The notes under the pieces are model-generated. The model searched no databases. It saw only the letters and a list, made by a program, of their open reading frames with translations, and was not told the origin of the DNA. Positions 36,701 through 48,732 of a stretch of 64,000 nt of DNA are shown here, in pieces. Origin of the DNA: Colius striatus. Its lineage: Eukaryota > Chordata > Aves > Coliiformes > Coliidae. Where the stretch lies: NCBI RefSeq assembly GCF_028858725.1, contig NC_084761.1, forward strand, positions 19,808,501 through 19,872,500, given 5' to 3'. Numbering within the stretch: the first letter of the stretch is position 1; every line of letters begins with the position of its first letter. The position numbers and the translations under genes are program-made.

Positions 36701-39229
36701 AAGGGTTACAGGCTCCATAGCCCTAAACTCTCTCCTAGCATGAGTGACAAAATGCATTACAACTAGTTAGCCTACTTGTTTCTCCTAAATAACCTGCGGT
36801 GCCATCTTCAGCAGAAGATAGTTCATTTGCAGTTCTCCTACTTAAAGATGCTCAGTGCACTGAAGCAGTGAAGGCAAGACAGCCTACAAGAGTCGAGGAA
36901 TTTGTTCTCCTGCTTACTGTTGTCCCTCATTATCTCATTAAAGCAAACGTCTAGAAGAGTGTGGTTTAACATGCCCATGTTAACTTAGCAGCCTTTGAAT
37001 TTAAGTATTGGCAATTGCCTAGCTTGTTCTCCCCAGCAAAAGGAAAAGCCAGGATTTGTAAACTCTGTAGCTGATCCACACAGTAGTCAAAGCTCAATAG
37101 CATTGTTTTAGAGCATGCTGGTAGAACTTGGTTCTCTGAAGAAACAATCTCCTCACTGTTACCCACTAAGCAAGTCTTCTCAATGCAACACTGCTATTCA
37201 GGAGGAAAAGTTAATCAGGTGAGTTTGAACAAGTCTCGAGAACAGTCGAGCTATTTATGATACCCTTCAATTTCTCTACTGTGCTGTGCAAACCCAATGA
37301 AAATAATTCTTGGAAGACTAATATTTTACCCAGATCACTATGCACATAGGCAACCACCACACTAGGATGCAACTGGATCCAACTACTTCATAACCCCATT
37401 TTTCTAGTGACAAGAAAGGAGTCTGCAAAAAGCAGCAAGGTGTAGGTCACTGTTGTCTAGACGGCTGATCATTTTAACTTCTAGAGCAACAAGCCTGGCT
37501 TGAAGTTACTTAAAAGCAAGAATGCCTTCAGCAACCCGAAGTCTGATTCAAATGGTATAAGCTATATTAATATGTAAATGAGAAGCACTGTTCCTGCAGC
37601 AAAGTTTCCTACCCTTGGAAGCGTGAGCTTACTACTGACAGCCAAGGACCCTGTTCTGTCCAGTTCAACCTGATATTTAGGTTCACACTTTCATAATAGG
37701 TCATTTCCATTCTTCTCTCTTCAAGGCTCAGCTTGTCAGTTTGATCTCCATGCTCATGTCTGCAAGCTGCAGAGCCAGGAAAGCCATCCACAGCTGAATC
37801 ATTAGAGCTTGAAGGCTCCACAGATAAATCTCATGCCAAGTAGAAGAGCTGGTCTGCAACCAACCACCTTTGGTAACAATTCTGGTTTTTGTGCAGTTAT
37901 ACAACGCTTAAGTCACCAAAGTAGTAGTTTTACAGGCTGAACTGCTCAATAACTCTTGACATTCCTGTTTCCCCTGGAGGTCTCCAACTCAGGAAAAAAC
38001 TTCAGCAAATGTCCACAAATTCCCTAGACTGAGCATCTGGAGCATAGTCTCCCTTCACCTAACATATCCTTTAGTCTCATTCAAGTCTCAGGGTGTTTCT
38101 ACAGGCAAAAAAGTAGCCAGATCCACCCTAAAGGGCCACAGCACATCAGCCTGCTGACATCTCCTGAGGTTCGAATCGCTTGTAGGTTCTCAGCTTGCAT
38201 TACAATTGCACTTCAGCAGAAGCAACAAGATCCCCTCATCCCTATAGTCAGGTGGGCTATTCAGACCTTCTCACACCTTAATAAGTGGACAAATTACAAT
38301 AAATTCACACAATACCTACTAGCGGTGAAATGTTGCCCGCATGATGCTTAACAAGCTTTCTTGCAGCCACTTCAGAGGTTTAAGTGTTTGCTTTCCCTGC
38401 AAGTTGTTTTAGTCAACTAAAGCCATCAAGTCAAAACTCCTAGAAAATCCTTGCAGCAAGAGAGAGAACCTGAGCTAAACACCACATTTTGGGCCAAACA
38501 GCCCCCATGAGCCCCACTGATGCTTCTATGCTAAGCAGGTGGTAGCTATCCCATCACAGTCTGCCTACCAGGTTCATCAGGAAAGCAGTGCAGCAGGCAA
38601 TCAGCTGAGCTGCAGCTTCCACACACCCTAGTTGCAGTAATGTGAAGTTTTCCTCTCTGATAGCCTACTTTTACTGCCAACAGTTTCAAGCAGAAGCATG
38701 CTTTTGGCTTCACACTCTACGAGCAAAGCGCAGCGCCTCACAGAAGAGGTAAATCAGCAAACAGGTGGGACACCTCAGTCCCAGCCCCATCAAGCTGATA
38801 AGGCCCTCTCACGCCTGGCCCCGCAAGGGCTGCCGTCTCACCTCGGATCAAGTCGTCCACGATGTACTGGTGCACGGGTGGTGCCTCCTCGTACTCCTCA
38901 TCCTCCTCGTAGTCGGGACCCGAGACGGCCTCGCCCTCGCGGGCCTCGGGCTCCCGCTGCCCGGGTAGACCCTGCCGCTCCGGTTCCGTGGCGTTGGGCG
39001 AGGACCCGGCAACAGGCTGGCACGCTGTAAGGGGACACGGCACCGTGAGCAGCGCTCAGATCCACCGACAGGCGACGACCCCCTCACCGCCTCACCTGCG
39101 GCCCCGACGGCTGCCGCGCGAGGCCCCCTCAGCCGCGCGCCCTGCCCTGCCCCGCTCCGCTGCCCTCCCGCCGGCCCCGCACGCACCTGCCAGCACGGCC
39201 AGCGCGGCGACCAACGCCACGGCGCGCAT
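33675..39229 (-). CDS. AREG: Amphiregulin precursor, five coding exons, 218 aa
   Basis: Secreted/membrane EGF-family growth factor; the family is made as a type I membrane precursor, shed at the cell surface, and binds EGFR. The coding exons read 39229-39187, 39024-38842, 36304-36121, 35670-35512 and 33762-33675. All introns are GT-AG and the phases (1,1,2,2) join into one frame ending in TAA. Residues: signal peptide about 1-15; propeptide with sequon N25-A-T; acidic tyrosine patch 52-61; conserved YIVDD at 68-72; polybasic heparin-binding-like stretch 86-108; EGF module C112, C120, C125, C136, C138, C147 (spacing 7-4-10-1-8); stalk; transmembrane helix about 166-189; basic/acidic tail 190-218 containing EERKKL. 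The tail, the polybasic run before the first EGF cysteine and GERCGE after the sixth are amphiregulin-specific. The precursor is shorter than the 252-residue human one because the propeptide is shorter. The next gene upstream on the same strand is EREG. Confidence 0.96.
35512..35670 (-). other. AREG: AREG coding exon 4 (end of EGF, stalk, transmembrane helix)
   Basis: A 159-base exon with acceptor ACTTGCAG and donor GTAAGT. It encodes C138, the FFGERCGE loop closing the EGF module at C147, the juxtamembrane stalk with Lys/Arg/Asp (150-165) where shedding would occur, and a 24-residue hydrophobic helix (166-189). Splicing to exon 5 is in phase 2. Confidence 0.96.
36121..36304 (-). other. AREG: AREG coding exon 3 (basic region and first half of EGF)
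   Basis: A 184-base exon with acceptor TTTCAG and donor GTAAGT. It encodes residues 77-136: VEPVVKPKP, a Lys/Arg-rich run (86-108), then the first four EGF cysteines with the FCIHGEC core. The intron falls between cysteines 4 and 5 of the EGF module, the position typical of EGF-ligand genes and the same as in EREG in this window. The Lys codons make an A-rich tract on the coding strand. Confidence 0.96.
36305..38841 (-). other. AREG: AREG intron 2
   Basis: The largest AREG intron (about 2.5 kb), bounded by GTGAGA and TTTCAG. I see no further coding exon, RNA gene or recognisable repeat in it; the short open frames do not resemble known families. Introns 1 (39025-39186), 3 (35671-36120), 4 (33763-35511) and the 3' UTR intron (about 32736-33659) are likewise without recognisable content. 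Confidence 0.7.
38842..39024 (-). other. AREG: AREG coding exon 2 (propeptide)
   Basis: A 183-base exon with acceptor CCTTACAG and donor GTGAGA. It encodes residues 16-75: the N25 sequon, a Gly/Pro/Glu-rich stretch, the acidic patch DYEEDEEYEE (52-61) and HQYIVDDLIR. The last of these matches the conserved GYIVDD segment of mammalian amphiregulin. The acidic tyrosines look like possible sulfation sites, which is inference only. Confidence 0.93.
39187..39229 (-). other. AREG: AREG coding exon 1 (signal peptide)
   Basis: Forty-three coding bases encode MRAVALVAALAVLA and the first base of A15: a short, highly hydrophobic signal sequence. The donor GTGCGT follows at 39186. This ATG was chosen because it begins the only frame that gives a signal peptide in phase with exon 2. 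Its context is modest (C at -3, C at +4). The exon lies inside the CpG island, about 125 bases downstream of a TATA box. Confidence 0.9.
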
Positions 39230-39351
39230 TGGTGGTCCCGGGGCGGGCGGCAACAGAAAGGTGAGTGTCGTGACAGAGAAGCGACGCGTGTCGCGACAGG
39301 TGGCGGCGGGGCGCAGCGGTCCATGAGAAGCCGCCCGCCGCCGCCGCCGCC

Positions 39352-39357
39352 TTTATA
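39352..39357 (-). promoter_or_regulatory. AREG: AREG TATA box
   Basis: CCTATAAAGG on the minus strand inside very GC-rich sequence, about 125 bases upstream of the AREG ATG. This predicts transcription start near 39325-39330 and a 5' UTR of roughly 95-100 bases. It is the only TATA-like sequence nearby. Confidence 0.75.
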
Positions 39358-39380
39358 GGCGGCCGCCGCTCGCGCGCCCA

Positions 39381-39416
39381 GACGTGGAGCGGCGTCAGCG
39401 GGGCGGGGCGGGGCGG
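39381..39416 (-). promoter_or_regulatory. AREG: CRE-like half sites and GC boxes upstream of AREG TATA
   Basis: About 25-60 bases upstream of the TATA box the minus strand carries TGACG (39397-39393) and CACGTC (39386-39381), two CRE/E-box-like half sites 7 bases apart. Next to them is a run of overlapping GC boxes (39398-39416). Mammalian AREG promoters are cAMP-responsive through a CRE and GC-rich sites. The equivalence here is inferred. Confidence 0.45.
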
Positions 39417-40794
39417 CAGGTGAGGGCGGCGGGCGGTGCTCGGCGCATGCGCGGGAGCTCGGGCTGGCCGGGGCCGCGCAGCAGCACCGAACGGGCCCGC
39501 TCCCGGGCCCGCGCCCGCCGCGGCCCTGGGGCGGCGGGAGGTCTGCCGCAGTAAAGCGGGTGCTCGCCCTTGGCCTGGGTCCCTGTGCGTTTGCTCGGGC
39601 AGAGCGTGAGTAATGACTGAGTAACCAGCAGAGAGGAGGGTGGGCACGCATCCAGGCACGGCAAATGTGCTCGTTCGGGGCACCTGAGCTCCTGATTGTT
39701 ACAGTAGCCCATAGCTGAGGGCATCTGGCCGTGGATGCGTGGCCTGAGCAACATGTTTGTGTAAGGAAGCATGGAGCAGGGCCTCTTTTCATGGAAAAAA
39801 CTAGGGCAGTGGGTTGTAAAGTGCTGGTGTGGTGTAAGAAGCCAGAAAGGCCCTGGGAGGGGGTGAGGATGAAGGACGGATGAGTATCCCTCCACTCTGG
39901 TCCCCAAAGGCTCAGCATCACATGGCGGGGCAAGAGGGCAGCAGGGGCAATGCTGCCCAGCCTTGGGAAAGCAAGGTCCAGTGGCCTAAGTGAACAGGGC
40001 AGGATTGCTACTCATGGTTCAGGAAGCCGATGGAGCCTTTGCTTGAGGTGGATAGGATCCAAGTTAGTCAGTCTCTACATCTTCTCCTGTCTTCCTCGTA
40101 GACCAAAGGAGGATATGTGGCTCCCCTATCCTCCAAATACCTGAATGTGCCGATCCTGAGAAGTGAAACCCAAGAGCTCCCGAAAAGAAGTGGCCAGGTT
40201 GGTCACTCTGATGATAACCTGTTACAGATAGACCCGTCAAACCTCCCTCAGCCCCTTTGTGGGTAGTGCAATTAAAACTGATCATCTTCAGCTGACAGCT
40301 TTACTGCTGGGGAATTTTCTATAGGTGCATTTCTGCTCGTTTCCCATGCATTTTCTCATAGTATATACAGCAAAGATGAATCCCATTTGGCCACTGCAGC
40401 CCTGGGACAGAGAGTGCTTGGTCCAGCTGCAGCACTTGCAGGCAGCACCCAGGCTTCAGCTCAGTCAGCATTTGGGTCACTCAGGTGTTCCAAAGGGCCC
40501 TCTTTTTCCCCTTAGATCTGAGGTCCTTTCCCACACAACTCTTGTAAGTCTCAGGGCCTGGCATTAGCAGAGGCCAGGTCCATGTGTGGAGTTCCTCCAA
40601 TGGCTTGGACTTGGGGTCTCTCCTGTTGAGACGTGGGGTTGATTGTGTGAGAATGACCAAAGGGAGGTTTTGTAAGCTGGGAGCTTTTTCCTTCCTCTCC
40701 CACGCTCAAGGCCTGTCCCAGCTAACTCAGCAAGGGCTGCAGTTTCCCTCCCGAATTTTCTTTTTTTTGCAACTAAAAATGAAGTTTTTCACCC

Positions 40795-40820
40795 TTTTTG
40801 TTTGTTTGTTTGTTTGTTTA
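40795..40820. repeat. (GTTT)n microsatellite
   Basis: About six uninterrupted GTTT units followed by AAATC. Confidence 0.9.
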
Positions 40821-41090
40821 AATCAGAGATCCACTGGAAATGTCTTCAGTTAAAGTTTTTTATATTCAGTCAGAGGAACATAATGAGCACTGCCTATTTC
40901 AGCCCCATGCTTGACAAACTGCTAAGCAGCTGAAAGGAGAAGCTTAGCAGGGGAAAGGTTGAATGACCCAGGTGCAATTGCCCGTGTTACCTGCGCTGTT
41001 TGGAGACCAAACATAGCATATTCCACGCCTGACTCACTATGTTCCCTCTCTCTTCAAATCTCCAGCTGATGGCTCCGGCTCACTGTCTGG

Positions 41091-41107
41091 CAGCAGCAGC
41101 AGCAGCA
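41091..41107. repeat. (CAG)n microsatellite, five to six units
   Basis: A short CAG run outside any recognised gene. Confidence 0.8.
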
Positions 41108-44100
41108 AGGAATTTGGCTCCGCATTCTTTGAATTTGCCAGGCATTTTGCCAACTTCCTCCTGCTGCTCCTGCTTCCTTGAAGAAGAAGGGGCAGCCTGG
41201 CATCAACCAGCACCGTTCCTCCACATGTAGAACATGCAGCAAAAAGGTGATGGCCACTGACTGTGCACAAGGAGGTTCAGGTGGGATATCAAGGGAGGTG
41301 TCCCCAAATGGTGGTGCCCTGGCAAAACCCTCCTTGGCTGCTTCTCCAAAGGACACCCTGCAGAGTCCACATTTCAGGATGTTCAGGGTGGGATCCCGCC
41401 GCAAGCCCTAGTTCTGCTGTGTGCCGTTGGGGAGCAGGGACTAAGCTTGCCTGTGGCCTTCTTCCAGGGTTGGAAGGACGCTTGATCTCTGCCTCCAGGC
41501 TGAGCTCCTGGAGGATGTCCCCAGGAGCAGTGAAAGGTGGAGAAGCCTTGAGGAGGCTGCAAGGTTCTCCCCCCCCTCGCCTTCCATGGACTACTCCACT
41601 GCGGCTGGGCCGGTGGGGCAGGTTGCGGAGCAGGCAAGGGCAGGCTCTCCCCTTGGAAGGTACTGGTTCCCCATGGATGGAGAGTGCCATCTACTGAAAT
41701 GCAGCTCCCAGCAGCACCCTGGGGTTCCAGCAGCACACCCAGGTCAGGTTTGCTGCTCAAAGTGCCCTTGTCCATGGTGGCTGGTCCCTTGTGTCAGTCC
41801 TAGAGGTCAGGGAGCTGTGCCAAATGTTGATGAGCCCCACAGGGTGCACTTTAGGGATAGGCAGGGAGCCTGTGCAGGAGCTGTATGCATGGGCATAGAC
41901 TGAGTCTCTCTGTGGCATCTGCCCTGAGCTAGACCTTATTTTCCATGGGCTGGTGGCACAGTGGGGAAGAGACGGGCTGATGGTATGCTGCCCCGTTCTT
42001 GCTGGCAGAAATGGACGCAGCAGGAGCCAAGCTGGTCCTCCCTGTGGCTTGATCCTCTTTTTGTTAGCTCCAAAAACTTTCAGTGCCCGACAGCACCCAG
42101 CACAGGTGACATTGGTGAGAACTTTTTTTCCCCTCTGGTCTCTGTCTGTGTCTGTGGAATACGGCACCACAGACACAGCGGAGGGGCATTTTCTGTCAGT
42201 CTGTCTCTCATCTCAAAGGCTCATCTCCATCAAACTTCCTAGGGATGAAGATTGTGGCTGTATTTCCTGATGTGGAGGAACATATCATCTGGCTACTTGC
42301 AGCCACAGGGCCAGCCCTGGCAAGGACCTGATGTCTTGAGGCAGCAGTTCGGCACCTCCTGCTCTGTGGTGAATCCCTGAAAATTTTGCTGACTTGGCAG
42401 CTGCTGGGATCTTCTGGTCTCCTCACAGCCCATGGTCTGGCGCCTTGAGATGACAGAAAACGAAAGATGTGCCCAGAATGTGAAATCACACTTTGTCAGC
42501 TCTAGTTTGTGCTGAGAGCCCCCAGATTGGCAGAGCATTTTAATTGTATTTCCTTCTGCTCTGACCCCAGGGAACAAGGTGAAAAGCCACCCTGCCCTTG
42601 CCCCGGAGGGGGCAGCCAGCACACATCCCATCCCTTCCCCAGCCATGCTGTGGCAATCAAGAGTGTAAGCAGGGACTCAAGGAGGCAAAGCGACATCGAT
42701 GCTGACAGCTGCTGGGCCTTGGCGGAGCACTCTCAGCCATGGTGTCTTCCAGAAGAGTAAACTGAGAGCTCATTATTCACTCTCTTTACTTTTGATAAAA
42801 ACCCCAAGAAATGCGTGAAGGGAAGGAAGTATCTGAAATACCTGCCCATTAATTTTCTTCACTGACATCAAACGTTTATTTTGCAAGGGCGGGCACAGCT
42901 GACCTGGGTGTTTGAACATGAGTTATCCTTTCTCATCCATCCCACTGAGAACAGGTGGAAAAGGGTAATGACTCAAACCAGAGTGATGTCTGTCCGGGCA
43001 GCTCACCAGACTTTCACTTCACTTGTGATCTGCAGACGCCAGTATCTTCTGCTATCAGCAGCTCCCTCGTAGGCAGGGAGGGAGCTTTGAAGTGAGGCAT
43101 GTGTGACTCTGGTTCCTGCTGATGTAAGTCAAGATTACTGCAATAAAGAGGATGTATATGTGTAGTCAGGGTAGTGGGGAGAAGGGAAGGGCAAAGGCAC
43201 AGATTCTGCCTCTCTGGCAATGAGTACAGATGTTGCTAGGCCCCCAGAGACGCCAGCGTTCAGGTGGCTGTGAATCCCTGCCCCGGGAGCCCTCAGCGGA
43301 TAATGGTTTTCTAAGATGGTGACATTCTCCCTGTGCTCCACTCCTTTCCCTGAGACTTAGGCTGAAGCAGGGATTGTGTGAGCAAAGCCTGTCCAGAAAG
43401 GGAATATTTATGCACGTGAGCTGCATGAGCTCTGCACCCTGGGGAAGTCTGCCTGGTGCCATGTGTTTTCAGCCACTCTGCATTTGACCACAAAATCTTT
43501 TGGAGCTTATCTAAAGAGAAAACCAAAAAGGATGGAATCTGCTGGCCCCCATGTTGACAAGATCTCAATTTCTCTCTCATTTATATCAACACAAATGACA
43601 AACAGCCCCTCTGAAAATCTAAGGGGTACCTTCTTGGCCAACGTAAACTCCGGCAACCCTGAGCATCCTGCTTAGTCTGATGAAACATTGAGTAGTGCCA
43701 AAGAGTTTAATGCTACCAAATCACAGCAGGAAGCTTTTACGCTTGCTCCCCATGGGCTTTCATGAATGGCAGTGGGGGACACCAGGCGTGATCATTTGTA
43801 AAATATTGAAGGCCATGTCGTGGCTCCTGCTGGAGCCTCCTGGAGCCTGATTGCTCACTGGCACTAGATGCAGCTGAGCAGGACATGCCGGGCTCAGTTT
43901 GGCTTTGGTGGTGGGAAAAGTGTTGCAGGCCTACCCGGGACAGTGGCCCTGCCACGTGCTGGGAGTTTTTTTGGGAAGTTGCCCACTGTTAGCACACTGC
44001 CCTGGGCTTTGACAGTTCTATTTTCCACAGAGAACGAACCAGCTCTCATTGGACCAAACACATCCTCCAGGCTCACCCACTCCTTTTTGTGCAATGGCTT

Positions 44101-47100
44101 AATTTGCAAATGCTCAGGAGGCAGTTCCTGACCCCAGCAGTAATTTTAACGGCCTGAAGCTGGGAGCTGTGTGAAGCAATACTGGATTTACACTAGAATG
44201 GGGAGCTGTCCTTCAGCTAACAATCTTCTCCTCTAATACCATGTTCCTGAAAATTGCTGCCCTTTGTTCCATTTCCTCAGGCAATCTGCAGAAACCTCCC
44301 CTAGGACTCTCTGGTCAGGGAAGGCTCATGCCCTACCCATGTGCCCCCTGAGGCAGGCCACCCACGGTGCCTCAATGCAAAACCACTCTCCTGATGAGGA
44401 ATCCCTAAAGGACCCAAAGCCGAGCTCAGCTGTTGAAGTCAGTGCCATTACACTGCTTTACCTGGCCCTTTACCTTCCATATGATAGTGTTTCACCTGCA
44501 CTGCAATGTTATTTGATAAATTCAGCATACCACGTTATTGTTAGACAGGCAGAATCATCAGATCAGTTCTCTATAATGTTTCCAGGATTACAGCCTAGCA
44601 CAGTCTCTATAGAGGAGAACACCCAGCTCGTTGCTGTCCCAAGGTGTATGTAGCTACTGGATCATTCTACAACTGCTCCAAAAGTGCTCAATCTAAAAAG
44701 AAGAGAAAAAAACCCATTTAAATGTGGAACTGTACTCAAGGTAGCCAAAGCTGCATGAGTGATGCTCATTAAGTTCTCGTGGTCTCCCAGCTCAATCAAA
44801 GGATACACTCAGCTTTGAGCACGTGTAATTATGAGTTTAGCGTGGCTGTTGGAAAAATTACATCTTTACTTGTGAAAATAAAGGCTTTTTTTTGCTCTAG
44901 CATCATCGAAATTATAATGAGCCAGAGCAAAAATCTTCATGTTAAAAAAGCCTCCGCAAAACAAAATGCCACTGCAGGGTGGTTTTAAAAGCTGAAACAT
45001 GGTTACTTGTAGTGCCTGAAACTTTAGCTGTGAATCTTCTGCTTTCTTCATTCCGTGCCACTTTTGTGCCTACTGTATTGAAGTGACTTGCTGTAGGACA
45101 CAGATTGGTTTGAATTACCACATGCTGCCTGCAACCTCTTGTTAAGGAGCACTGCTTGCTGCAATCAGGGAAAAGACTGCAGCTACTTCTAACAGCAGGG
45201 ACAATCTTTTATAGGCACAAGGCAAGGAGAACTTCCTTGAGGTGGTCTCATTGAGATGAAACGGCAACAATTTGGGGCTAATTTTAAGGATCCTCTAAGA
45301 AAGTCTGGCTGCCCTAAAGCATGTTTGTGTCAATGGAAGCTGCAGCAGCTAGTTTGACTAGCCAAGTTTGCTATATATCCCTTTCCTCACCTTAGTGGCT
45401 TGGGTATGAAGTCATCTTGGAGATGCTTATCACAACTCATTTGAAATCACATAGCATGTGAGTAAATTATACGGTACAACACATTTGGAGGGATTGCAGC
45501 CTCACATGAGGACTCAGAACATGTGACAGAAATAGTATGATGTTTTCCTTCTGTGTTGCACATTGTTTCCAATAGCACCCAGAGTGATAAAGAGACAAAG
45601 CACGTGTGAGGTTTGTTTGGGATTTTTCTCCTGCAAGTGCAGGTAAAGTCTTGGCAATTTATTTTACCTTTCTTGCAAAAATGTCGTTTTCAACCTGGTT
45701 CCCAAGTTGCACAGCTGGCGAGGCAGATAAACACACACAGGTAAGCAGAGCATGGATGTTCTCCTGCATGGGAGGGTTTCATCTCAGCAGGAAAACCATG
45801 TGAGCTGCCTGGGTCCATCCCCTGAAGGAACCCAGGGAAACCCTCTCAGCCAAGAAGGGTCCTCTCCCATCCAAATGGAATGAGTTTTTGTCTCGACTGC
45901 TTTGTAAAGACACACAGAGCCTGTGGCATGGGAGAGAGGCTGCCCTTTTGTTGCTGTGTGCCTGTTTCTGCTCTCCACTGCATTTGTTGGTTTGTTGGCA
46001 CTCAAGTCCTATTGCCTAATGAGAGACTCAAACAGAACTTTTAGAAATAAGCTCATGCCCCTGCTCTCACATTCACTGCGGTCACCGCGGGTCATGCTCT
46101 CTGTCCGTCTCTGGCCTGATGGCAAGTGGATCTAGAGCCCCTGACTCTCTCAGATGAACAAAGGCTGGATGAGGCAAAGATCAAACCCAGTCCCAATATG
46201 GGCAAACTGAGCAGAAATAGTCCACAAGGAAGTTGTGCACCCTTTGCTGTTGTTCCAAGTCGTGTGCAGGTTTGCGTTGCTGAGCTGCCAGCAACTGGAG
46301 CAGAGCAAAGGCTCTTTGGCATACACGAGACTCAGTACTTCCCCTGACGGGCACGGTTTTCCTCCTGATTCACCCTCCTGTCAGGAAGAGGAGGGCATCT
46401 GGTACCGCCTTACCACAGCTGAGTTTTTGCCTAGTGCCTTCCCATCTGTGCATCAGGTGGTAAATTTTCTTTACCTACTTGAAGTCATTTCTATGTGAAG
46501 AAACAATGAATCACAAAGAGAAGCCTACAGCAATTAGAAACTCCTTTCCTCTCACCTTTGCCAAAGCTAGATTTTTTCCCCTAGAACAAAGCCCAAGCAA
46601 GCCTTCCTACGCACAACAATGATTACGTAGATCACTCTGGATTTTGGGTTTTTTTTCACAGGCTGTGAGCAAGCAGAGCTCAGGAGAACACTCCATTTCA
46701 TGAGCATGTTTGTTATGCTTCCTTGGAAATCCCATTGTTTGCTGGTAGTGCCTGCTTTTGGCTACAAGTGCTGTGCCCTCGTGATGTCACTGCCTTTAAC
46801 TGTGCCAAGGTGCCAGGAAGTAAGCATCAAATTTGGCAAACCATACAGGTGCTGCTGGAATAAGTCAGTCATGGCAGTTTGGGCATTCATTTCCATGTGC
46901 TCAAGTGGGATCAGCGAGTGAATTCTTTGCATGGCTGCTCCCAGTCCCAGCGAAACCTCCGCAGGCAGTGTACCTCGTGTCCCCTCTTCCCTGCATGCTG
47001 CGTGTCCCTGGCAGGCTGAAGCTTGGGGCCAGTACTTTCCCAGGAGAGGACTGCTGAGACACACTGTATGAGTAAGGTCTCGTTTGCATAATGATTGCAC

Positions 47101-48685
47101 ACTCATGCTGTGAAGGAGGTTTCCTTGGCTCAGTCTCATTTCCTTCCGTAGGTAGGCTTACCTTCATGTAGAAAAAATCCTATTCTTGAAGTCCTTGGAC
47201 AGAAACCAGTTTACACTGGCACGCCATGATGCCATCGTGGCATGTTTGGGTCCGCCCAAGTCTGACTGCACTCTGCCCCTCTGAAGCAAAACGGAGTCTC
47301 TTCCTTGCATGGATGTTGGTGTTCCGCTCCATGAGCTGTGCTTTGCTGATAGGAGCTCTCATTCCACTCCTAAAAGGCTTTTCAACATCAACTAGCGTCT
47401 TCTTGGCTCCTCCTCTCCTTGTGGGCATCACCCAGGAGGTTTCAGCAGGAGCAGAGGTCTGTTTTGAATGGGGAAGGAGGAACCTGGAGGTGTCCAACAC
47501 AAGGCTGAGTGCTTTGGTCTCTACCACCCAAGGCTTTCCTTGTACTGGAGAGCTCAGCTCTGTTCCCTTTTCACTGTGAGAGGAAACTCAGCTACAGCAG
47601 GTGAATTACACTGGTTTTGGGCTTGTGCGGGAACTAGTGCTGGAGAGCAGGTGCTGAGTGGAGATCCTGGTAGTGAGAGGGATTTGTAATGAAGTCAGCT
47701 GCCTGTCAGGTAGAGATAGTTATCTCTATTCCCTCTCACCTGGGTGATACTATTCTGAGTTACAGAACAGCAGATTTGATTTGTCTGCCACAGGGACTCT
47801 GTTAATGTACAAGCTTCTGGTGACAGGATTTGTGCTCCTCTGCCCCCATGCAGTGTCTTCTGAAACCTTTATTCAAGATTTATCCGCTTCACTGGTGATG
47901 AACGACCTCGTTCACTCTTAATTCCAGAAAGCTATTCCCAAGCTTGCGCAAGTTGCCTGGAACTAACGTGTTTCTATATAGAAAGAGAGAAAATTCAATG
48001 GTGTTTGTCTACACTCAAATTATTTTAGGATTTAAAGACATATTGTCTTAACAGGTGTGAAATAGGCCCCTGTGCAGCCAGGAAGCCATTTCCCCCTGAC
48101 ATTAACAGAGTGGCAGCAAATAAAATTTTAAAAACACATTGGAAAGAAAGAGACAAGCCAAAAAATTGCACAAGACTTTATAGGAAAATTCAGAAATGGC
48201 TACACAGTACCAATTCAAGAGTCACATTTCAAGTACCCTGACCTCTGTGAATGCCAGACTCCTCGCTTTGCAGGTGTTGGGTGCTGCATGTTAAGCCACA
48301 CAGTAATCAAACACATTAGATGTTTTGGAAGAAACTGAAAGGAGGTGAGCCAAGGCTTCTCAGGGCCCTACTGACCTACAACAATATGCAGCCGTACACT
48401 CAACTTTAGAAATGCCTCTGCAAAAGCAATTTTCACACAGGCTCTGTCCTATCCCTACTGCTAAATGCAGAGTCAACGTTTTTCCGTGCCTGAGGAGGCA
48501 GAGCTGTTGCTCCGATGTCCTTAGCCCTGCTGCCTGGTTGCTCTTCCCCAAGGCTCGACCCTAGGTCTCTGCACAGCTTTTCAGATGGACTGGGGTTTGG
48601 CTGTCGGTTCGCTGCTTGTGGCTGCCAGGCACTGTGTACCCTACCACACCTTCCCTGTGCTCTGCGGCACTGCTAGACTAGCTGC

Positions 48686-48732
48686 CATAGAATCATAGAA
48701 CCATGGAATGGTAGGGGTTGGAAGGGACCCTG
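48686..48732 (-). mobile_element. CR1 LINE 3' end, very short fragment
   Basis: ATAGAATCATAGAACCATGG and GGTAGGGGTTGGAAGGGACC mark a CR1 terminus of under 50 bases. The sequence beyond it does not continue as CR1. Either a severely 5'-truncated insertion or a remnant. Confidence 0.7.

Larger units (their letters stand above)
38850..39560. promoter_or_regulatory. AREG: CpG island over AREG exons 1-2 and promoter
   Basis: Dense CG dinucleotides and very high GC content run from exon 2 through intron 1, exon 1, the 5' UTR and the promoter to about 39.55 kb. Composition then falls back to the ordinary level on both sides. It is the only such island in the window. Borders are estimated by eye. 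Confidence 0.8.

Noticed and set aside
38848-39933. 361-codon minus-strand open frame, the longest in the window
   Set aside because: It runs through the AREG promoter, 5' UTR, exon 1, intron 1 and exon 2 in the wrong frame. Its Arg/Pro/Ala/Gly composition is what stop-poor CpG-island DNA gives by chance.
41263-41775. Overlapping frames of 130-144 codons on both strands
   Set aside because: Several overlapping frames on both strands in a GC-richer patch, with no splice structure or domain; typical chance frames.
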